From: Alphaproteobacteria bacterium
GTDB taxonomy: Bacteria; Pseudomonadota; Alphaproteobacteria; ATCC43930; CGMCC-115725
NCBI GenBank assembly: GCA_017353855.1
Contig: JAFMSA010000226.1
Location: 1-6,868 of the forward strand
Direction of reading: 5' to 3'
DNA length: 6,868 nucleotides
The translations under genes were made by a program, and so were the position numbers. A model generated the notes under the pieces. That model was not told the origin of the DNA and made no database searches. It saw only the letters and a list, made by a program, of their open reading frames with translations. Below are positions 1-5,400 of this stretch, in pieces. Position 1 is the stretch's first letter, and every line of letters begins with the position of its first letter.

Positions 1-1
1 C

Positions 2-607
2 GAGATGATCGCCAAGGCCGAACTCGTCGGCCTTCACACCGCCGCCTCGGCGCGCAGCGTCGCTCCGTTTGGTGGCGCGCGGCCGGCGCTCGGCACTAAC
101 CCGATCGCTTTCGGGATGCCGTCGTCGCGGGGACCGGTCGTCTTGGATATGGGAACCTCGGCGTTCATGGGCACCGACCTCGCCTATCGCGAGCGGCTCG
201 GAAAGTTGCTTCCCGAAGGTGTTGCAGTGGATGCCGAGGGGCGGCCAACACGCGATCCGACACTGGCTAAGCTCGGCGCACTGCTTCCCTTCGGCGGCTA
301 CAAGGGGTTCGGGTTAGCCTTCATCGTGCAAGCCTTCGGTGTGCTCGCCGGATCGGCGCTCGACCCGGACAGCGACGACGGTTACCTGTTCGTCGTGTTC
401 AAGCCCGATCTCCTCGTCGGCCTCGATGCTTTCAAGCGCCACGTCAGCGAGCTCGTTGACCGCATCAAGGCTACACCGCGCCAGCCCGGGGTCGACGAAA
501 TCCGCATTCCGGGTGAGCGGGCATTTCGCAGCCGTGAACAGGCATTGCGCGACGGGCTGGAAATCGACCGGGCGGTCTTCGACGCGCTCACGGCGTTGGG
601 CGGTTGA
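2..607 (+). CDS. Ldh_2-family malate/L-lactate dehydrogenase-type oxidoreductase, C-terminal part (5' truncated)
   Basis: The frame is already open at the left edge, so the start lies outside the window. Family members run to about 330-360 residues, so roughly the first 140-150 are missing. Counting from the first internal Met (position 5), visible family landmarks are G-T-N-P (30-33), D-M-G-T-S (48-52), P-E-G-V-A-V-D (70-76), G-R-P-T-R-D-P (79-85), and the conserved glycine-rich G-G-Y-K-G (97-101). Near the C-terminus come R-I-P-G-E (167-171) and the closing helix. Enzymes of this family (malate, lactate, ureidoglycolate, 2,3-diketogulonate and piperideine-2-carboxylate oxidoreductases) are cytosolic and use NAD(P)H to interconvert 2-hydroxy or 2-amino acids with 2-keto or imino acids. 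The substrate cannot be read from this fragment. One oddity: after D-x-x-T-S the family usually has a G-K pair, but here T57-D58 stands there. The catalytic His is expected in the missing part. The stop overlaps the next gene, indicating an operon. Confidence 0.88.
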   Translation, partial: EMIAKAELVGLHTAASARSVAPFGGARPALGTNPIAFGMPSSRGPVVLDMGTSAFMGTDLAYRERLGKLLPEGVAVDAEGRPTRDPTLAKLGALLPFGGYKGFGLAFIVQAFGVLAGSALDPDSDDGYLFVVFKPDLLVGLDAFKRHVSELVDRIKATPRQPGVDEIRIPGERAFRSREQALRDGLEIDRAVFDALTALGG

Positions 608-612
608 TCACG

Positions 613-1659
613 ATGCAATCTCCGCGGCTCTCCTGGTTGTTATCGCCGCTTTACGTTGCGGCGCTGGCGACCGGGGCGAAGTCGTTCCGTGACAATCCCG
701 TTATCGGCAGCCCGGCACTCAACCGTGCCGGGCTGCACGTCAAACGCGTGCGGCTCGCCAATGCGATGGTCGAACGACGCCGAAAACGGCTCTGCGCGCT
801 GATTTCCGAAGACGATCGAGCCGCCTTCGAGCGTGACGGCTTTATCCTCAAGCCGAATTTTCTGCCGCCTGCAGAGTTTGCGGCAGTAAAGCGGCAAGTG
901 CTGTCGTTCCGGGGACCGGCGCGGCACCAGTTCCAAGGCGATGGGCTGACCCGACGCATCGCGCTCGACAGCCGGGCTCTGAGGCAGCTCCCGGCACTGC
1001 GCAGCCTCGTGGAAAGCCCCGAATGGCTGGGCCTGATCCGTTACGTCGGGTCGTTCATGCTCGAGCCCCTGGTGTATATCCAGACGATTTTCTCGCAGGT
1101 GCGCGAAGCGCCGCCCGACCCCCAGACGCGGTTGCACGCCGACGCGTTTCACTCATCCGTCAAGGCCTGGTTGTTCTTGACGGATGTCGCCGCGCAGGAC
1201 GGACCCTTTATCTATGTGCCCGGCTCCCATCGGCTGACCCGGCGGCGTCTCGCCTGGGAGCGAAATGCCTCGACGACGGCGGCCCGCAGCTCTGATTTTC
1301 AGACGGCACGGGGTTCATTGAGAATCTCGCCGCAGGCCGTGCGTCGTCTCGGCTTTGCGGCGCCCAAAATATTCGAGGTGCCGGAGAACACGTTGGTCGT
1401 CGCTGATACGCTGGGTTTTCACGCGCGCGGTGTCAGCACTCGCGCATCTGTTCGCCTGGAAATCTGGGCTTATGGCCGCCGCAATCCTTTCTTGCCGTGG
1501 CTTGGCCTGGATTTAGCCGCAATGCCTCTGGTGAAGGGCCGTGCCGTGCCGCTTTACTGGTCCGCTGTCGATATCGGGGAGAAGCTTCACGTCGCCAGCA
1601 ACCCGTGGCGACGAATCGGCGTGACGGGGCCCGCGGCACCTCCCGATGGCGGAGGTTAA
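613..1659 (+). CDS. Phytanoyl-CoA dioxygenase (PhyH) family Fe(II)/2-oxoglutarate-dependent oxygenase
   Basis: A complete gene of 348 codons from the ATG at 613. The family fold is a double-stranded beta-helix that uses Fe(II), O2 and 2-oxoglutarate to hydroxylate a C-H bond, often next to a thioester or in an acyl chain. The facial triad is visible: H175-A-D177 in a T-R-L-H-A-D-A-F-H stretch, and distal H270 in G-F-H-A-R-G. R281, 11 residues after the distal His, fits the 2-oxoglutarate carboxylate ligand; the same spacing occurs in human phytanoyl-CoA hydroxylase. V-P-G-S-H-R (202-207) is another family signature. The first 65 or so residues are basic with a short hydrophobic patch near the N-terminus, too weak to call a signal peptide. 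An in-frame TTG at 604 overlaps the upstream stop (TTGA) and would add three residues. I prefer the ATG, with weak G-rich sequence (598-603) at a suitable distance. The tight junction implies cotranscription and possibly translational coupling with the dehydrogenase. The substrate is unknown; acyl-lipid hydroxylation is a guess. Confidence 0.88.
   Translation: MQSPRLSWLLSPLYVAALATGAKSFRDNPVIGSPALNRAGLHVKRVRLANAMVERRRKRLCALISEDDRAAFERDGFILKPNFLPPAEFAAVKRQVLSFRGPARHQFQGDGLTRRIALDSRALRQLPALRSLVESPEWLGLIRYVGSFMLEPLVYIQTIFSQVREAPPDPQTRLHADAFHSSVKAWLFLTDVAAQDGPFIYVPGSHRLTRRRLAWERNASTTAARSSDFQTARGSLRISPQAVRRLGFAAPKIFEVPENTLVVADTLGFHARGVSTRASVRLEIWAYGRRNPFLPWLGLDLAAMPLVKGRAVPLYWSAVDIGEKLHVASNPWRRIGVTGPAAPPDGGG
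1638..1656 (+). terminator. Possible weak hairpin at the end of the oxygenase gene
   Basis: ACCTCC (1638-1643) and GGAGGT (1651-1656) form a perfect 6-bp stem around a 7-base loop, ending one base before the final two bases of the TAA stop. No T-run follows, so it is not a classical intrinsic terminator. It may slow or end transcription of the two-gene operon, or be chance in GC-rich coding sequence. Confidence 0.15.
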
Positions 1660-1746
1660 CGAGCGTGACCGAGCGGCGCCAAAGTCATCCCGAGTGCGGC
1701 GACGTCCCGACATCGCAGCCGACTTGACCTCCCTCGACGCGAGAAG

Positions 1747-1778
1747 TTGACATCGCCGCCATCTTGGACGAGTACAAT
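1747..1778 (+). promoter_or_regulatory. Weak sigma-70-like promoter candidate
   Basis: A consensus -35 hexamer TTGACA (1747-1752) is followed by TACAAT (1773-1778), one base off the -10 consensus. The spacer is 20 bases, longer than the preferred 17, which argues against strong activity. If used, it would give a leader of about 630 bases ahead of the PKS. It is the best pair of hexamers I could find in the gap. Confidence 0.25.
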
Positions 1779-1919
1779 CGTGGCGGATCTGCTCAACGGT
1801 CCGCAACCGGACGTTTCGGGGAAAGTACTCCGATGGCTGGGGGACAGGGGAATATGCCGCAACCACGGCGGCTGTTCGGCTCTTCGCGGCGCGACATCGC
1901 GGGGATCGGCAACTCGTTC

Positions 1920-1935
1920 CCTCCCTGAAGGGAGG
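1920..1935. repeat. Short perfect inverted repeat
   Basis: CCTCCC (1920-1925) and GGGAGG (1930-1935) pair around the tetraloop TGAA. No T-tract follows on the + strand. A second, imperfect hairpin with a GAAGGG core lies at 2273-2296, so the two may belong to one small palindromic repeat family. Confidence 0.3.
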
Positions 1936-2025
1936 AGCTTTCGCTGTACGCCGGAAGGCCGAGGGTTGCCAGCCCAAGTCGAAAGGAAACTGGAGACGAC
2001 GTTGACCGAGAAGTTCAAGACCAAC

Positions 2026-2050
2026 GTCCGAATGCTTCCTCGGTTCGGAC
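2026..2050. repeat. 7-bp inverted repeat, possible hairpin or operator
   Basis: GTCCGAA (2026-2032) and TTCGGAC (2044-2050) are exact reverse complements separated by 11 bases. The arm-to-arm distance of 18 bases is close to two helical turns, which would suit a dimeric regulator, but an RNA hairpin is equally possible. There is no recognised binding-site consensus. Confidence 0.25.
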
Positions 2051-2207
2051 CTCTCGAAGGCAAGGCTGCAGACCGGCCCCGGGACAGTTACGAAGCGGGT
2101 CTTGCTCAAACGCTGCTCGGTAACATGGGCGAGGGGAGCGCAGGCGAAAGCTTCTCGTCGCGGGGCCCCTTGCGGGCACTCATCTCGTGCGCGCTTGTCA
2201 GGCAGGA

Positions 2208-2238
2208 GGATGGCCGGCAGGGCATCCCCCTTTCTTTG
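2208..2238 (+). terminator. Terminator- or attenuator-like hairpin followed by a pyrimidine tract
   Basis: GGATGGCC (2208-2215) pairs with GGGCATCC (2220-2227) with one mismatch around loop GGCA. It is followed at once by CCCTTTCTTTG, a T-rich but interrupted tract. On the + strand this is the most terminator-like structure in the gap. It lies about 190 bases before the PKS start, so it could end transcription coming from upstream or act as a leader attenuator. Confidence 0.25.
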
Positions 2239-2272
2239 CGATTATTGGCAATTCAGCTCAACAGAGAGGGCG

Positions 2273-2296
2273 CCTCCTCCCCGCCGAAGGGTGAGG
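2273..2296. repeat. Imperfect hairpin with GAAGGG core
   Basis: CCTC (2273-2276) pairs with GAGG (2293-2296), and the inner CCC (2279-2281) pairs with GGG (2289-2291), with small internal mismatches and a GCCGAA-type loop. It resembles the palindrome at 1920-1935 in composition and loop. Such elements are common between genes of GC-rich proteobacteria; the identity is not established. Confidence 0.2.
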
Positions 2297-2336
2297 TTTC
2301 CGGCGCAGAGAAAATCTTCGATGAGATACAAAGCAT

Positions 2337-2367
2337 TTGACGATTTAGAACGCGCGACGAGTACAGG
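2337..2367 (+). promoter_or_regulatory. Possible PKS-proximal promoter
   Basis: TTGACG (2337-2342) could serve as a -35 element, with TACAGG (2362-2367) as a poor -10 element at a 19-base spacing. It sits in the AT-richer segment 50-85 bases upstream of the PKS ATG, where a promoter is expected. The match is weak and the call rests mainly on position. Confidence 0.2.
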
Positions 2368-2420
2368 GCTGGCAACCGTCTTCAGGATCTTTCACGAATT
2401 GCAAGGTTTGTCCGTACGCT

Positions 2421-5400
2421 ATGACTGACCGGTCCGTTGCGATCGTCGGAGCGTCCTGTCGACTGCCGGGGGCCGACAACATAGAGAAGTTCTGGCAACT
2501 GCTCGTGTCGGCGCGCGATGCGGTCTGCGAGGTCGACGATCGCCGCTGGTCGACCCGGTTCTACTACCACCCCAATCGACATGAGCCGGGCAAGAGCTAC
2601 ACTTGGTCGGCCGGGCTCATCGACGGCGTCGACCTGTTCGAGCCCTCCTTTTTCGGCATCTCGCCGCGCGAAGCGGCGCAGATGGACCCGCAACAGCGGC
2701 TTCTGCTGGAGCTCGCCTGGCATGCGCTCGAAGATGCCGGGATTCCCGCCGGCAAGATGTCAGGCAGTTCCACAGGCGTCTATATCGGCGCCTCGGCGAC
2801 AGATTATTCGGATCTCAGGCTCGGAGACCCGGCCGGCGCCGATTCTTATTTCATGACCGGAAGCACGCTGAGCATCCTGGCCAACCGCATTTCGTACATT
2901 TTTGATCTCCGCGGGCCAAGCCTCGCCGTCGACACGGCGTGTTCGTCCTCGCTCGTCGCTCTGCATCACGCGTGCGAGGCAATTCGGGGCGGCCGGATCT
3001 CCAGTGCGATCGTCGGCGGCATCAACCTGCTTCTCGCGCCCTATCCCTTTATCGGTTTCTCGCGCGCCTCGATGCTCTCGCGACGGGGGCGCTGCTTTGC
3101 CTTCGACGAGAGGGCCGACGGCTATGTCCGCGCCGAGGGCGGCAGCGTGATGGTCCTCAAACCGCTCGCAGACGCGCTCGCCAACGGCGACCCGGTACGC
3201 GCCGTTATTGTGGCGACCGGGGTGAATTCCGACGGGCGGACAATCGGTCTGTCACTACCCAGCGAGACGGCGCAAGCGTCCCTGTTGCATTCGGTGTATT
3301 CGGACGCCGGCATAGCTCCCGATGAAGTCGCGTTCTTCGAGATGCACGGTACCGGAACCGTGGCCGGCGATCCGATAGAGGCCGCCGCCGTCGGGCGTGC
3401 ACTCGGCCAACGCCGCTCGCAGCCGCTTCCGATCGGGTCGGTGAAGACGAATATCGGCCACCTCGAGCCGGCATCCGGCATGGCAGGGCTGCTCAAGGCC
3501 GCGCTCGCCCTCGAAAAAGGCGTCGTTCCCCCGACGCTGCACTGCGAGACACCCAACCCCAACATCGCATTCGATGCCCTCAACCTGCGGCTGATTCGCG
3601 AGCCTGAACGGCTTGCCATGGAAAACGCAGGGCAGTGCGTCGGCGTCAACTCGTTCGGATTCGGCGGAACCAACGCGCATGTCGTTGTCGCCAAGCCGCC
3701 GGCGCGGGACAGCGCGTCGCCCGCGTCTGCACCTCTGCCCCCGTTGATCGTCTCGGCGCAGACCGAAACGTCTCTGCGCGGTCTGGTCCGGTGTTGGCGC
3801 GCCGCACTCGCCGAGAGGGGAGCAGAGGAGGTGCCGCCGATGCTGCGGGCGGCGGCGCGCCGGCGCGACCATCATCCGCGCAGGCTGGTGGCGCTGGGTC
3901 GGGATGCGCCGGGCCTGGCGCGGGCTCTCGACGGCTTTCTCGACGACAACCCATCCGCCTCGATCATCACCGGCACAGGCGTCAGAGACGGCAAACTCGC
4001 CTTCGTATTCTCGGGCAACGGTGCGCAATTTGCCGGTATGGGAGCTGATGCGTTGCGCACCAGCCCGGCATTCCGTGCGGCAATCGAGGAAGTCGATGCC
4101 GCGCTTTGCCCGCAGCTCGGCTGGCCGGTCGCCAAGCTTCTCGAAGAGCCCGTCGACGGCCAGGCGCTGACGCGAGCCGACATCGCGCAGCCCCTGCTCT
4201 TTGCAGTACAGGTCGGGATCGTCCAGGCGCTGCGGAATCTCGGCGTCGAGGCGTCCGGCTATGTCGGACACAGTGTCGGCGAAATCGCGTCGGCTTGGGC
4301 TGCCGGCGCCCTCTCGCTGAGCGAAGCCGGACGCGTGGTCGCGATGCGCAGCCGCTATCAGCAAAAAACCCAGGGGCGAGGCCGCATGGCAGCGCTGGCG
4401 CTGTCCGGAGAAGGGGCACGGCAGTTCCTCGCGGAACTCGACAGCACGGCTGAGATCGCAGCGCTCAACGCCACTCATTCGGTCACAATTTCCGGACCAG
4501 CCGCCGAGATCGAACGCCTGGAAGGCGAAGCCAAACGGCGCGGGTTCTGGTTCCGTGCCCTGGATCTGGATTTCGCCTTTCATTCGCGGGAGATGGATCC
4601 GATACGCGAGGACCTGCTCGCCGGATTGAGCAGTCTTCAGGCCCGACGCCCGAGGGCGAGCCTAGTGTCGACGGTCACAGGCAAGCCTGTCGAGGGCGAG
4701 CCGCTCGATGCCGAGTACTGGTGGCGGAATATCCGAAACCCCGTGTGCTTCGCCGACGCCGTGGCGCTGCTGATCAGCGAAGGCTACCGGATCCTCCTCG
4801 AGATCGGCCCGACCGCGATCCTCCAGTCCTACCTCACCGACGGCCTGCGTGCCGCGAAAGTAGAGGGGCGAGTGCTTGCGAGCCTTTCGCGCAAGCCGGT
4901 GGATGAGGATCCCTTTCCCGCGATAGCCGCTCTTTGCCACGTAGCCGGTTACGACCTTACGGCGGCGCGGTGTTTCGACGGGCCCGAGCATCCCCGAGGA
5001 CTGCCGCTCTATCCCTGGGATCGGCGCAAATTCTGGTTCGATATGACGGTCGAGGCCGCCGATCCGGTGAACCCGCCTTTCGACCACCCGCTTCTCGGCT
5101 TTCGCCAGCCGGCCCCGATTCCCTGTTGGGTCAATCACCTCGACGAGCAGGTATTGCCCTGGATCGCCGACCACGCAGTGGAAGGAATGCCTGTCCTCCC
5201 GGCTGCGGCGGTCGTGGAAATGGCTCTTGCCGCCGCAAGGTGGCGGTGGCCGGACGCACCGGTGCTTGAGGTGCTCGATCTCGAGATCCGGCGGCCGTTA
5301 CCTTTCGATAAGGGGCGCATGCGCGAGCTGCGCTCACTGATCAGCTCCGAGGAGGGGGACTGGGAACTCACGAGCCGCGCGAGGCTGTCGAGCGAGCCTT

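Larger units (their letters stand above)
1660..2420. other. Long intergenic region with no convincing gene
   Basis: About 760 bases separate the oxygenase stop from the PKS start. Reading frames here are open by chance in GC-rich DNA. The longest on the + strand runs from a TTG at 1747 to 2340 (197 codons). It has no recognisable motif, no good ribosome site and weaker third-position G/C bias than the flanking genes. Two overlapping minus-strand frames (1513-2109 and 1656-2063) are low-complexity, Arg/Ser/Pro-rich and unconvincing. The stretch holds several short inverted repeats (1799-1812, 1920-1935, 2026-2050, 2208-2227, 2273-2296) and a relatively AT-rich segment from about 2310 to 2400 that leads into the PKS. 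It could be a long regulatory leader, a decayed gene, or hold a small RNA; nothing in it decides between these. Confidence 0.6.

Noticed and set aside
640..1152. Minus-strand open frame opposite the oxygenase gene
   Set aside because: It is antisense to a gene with clear catalytic motifs, and its product has no domain.
1513..2109. Minus-strand open frame spanning the end of the oxygenase gene and the gap
   Set aside because: It overlaps real coding sequence, is low in complexity and Arg/Ser-rich, and has no motif.
2244..2252. ATTGGCAAT palindrome as a possible operator
   Set aside because: It is too short to stand out from chance and matches no recognised site.
1747..2340. Plus-strand open frame of 197 codons in the intergenic gap
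   Set aside because: It begins at a TTG that coincides with the -35-like TTGACA, and has no ribosome site, no family resemblance and weak third-position G/C bias. It could still be a remnant, so the region is described as intergenic.
2102..2428. Plus-strand open frame of 108 codons running into the PKS start
   Set aside because: It is Arg/Ser-rich with no motif, and it overlaps the well-supported PKS start by 8 bases in another frame.
3255..4583. Long minus-strand open frame (442 codons) opposite the PKS KS and AT domains
   Set aside because: It lies wholly antisense to strongly conserved PKS sequence. Long antisense frames are expected from codon bias in GC-rich genes, and the product is Arg-rich with no motif.
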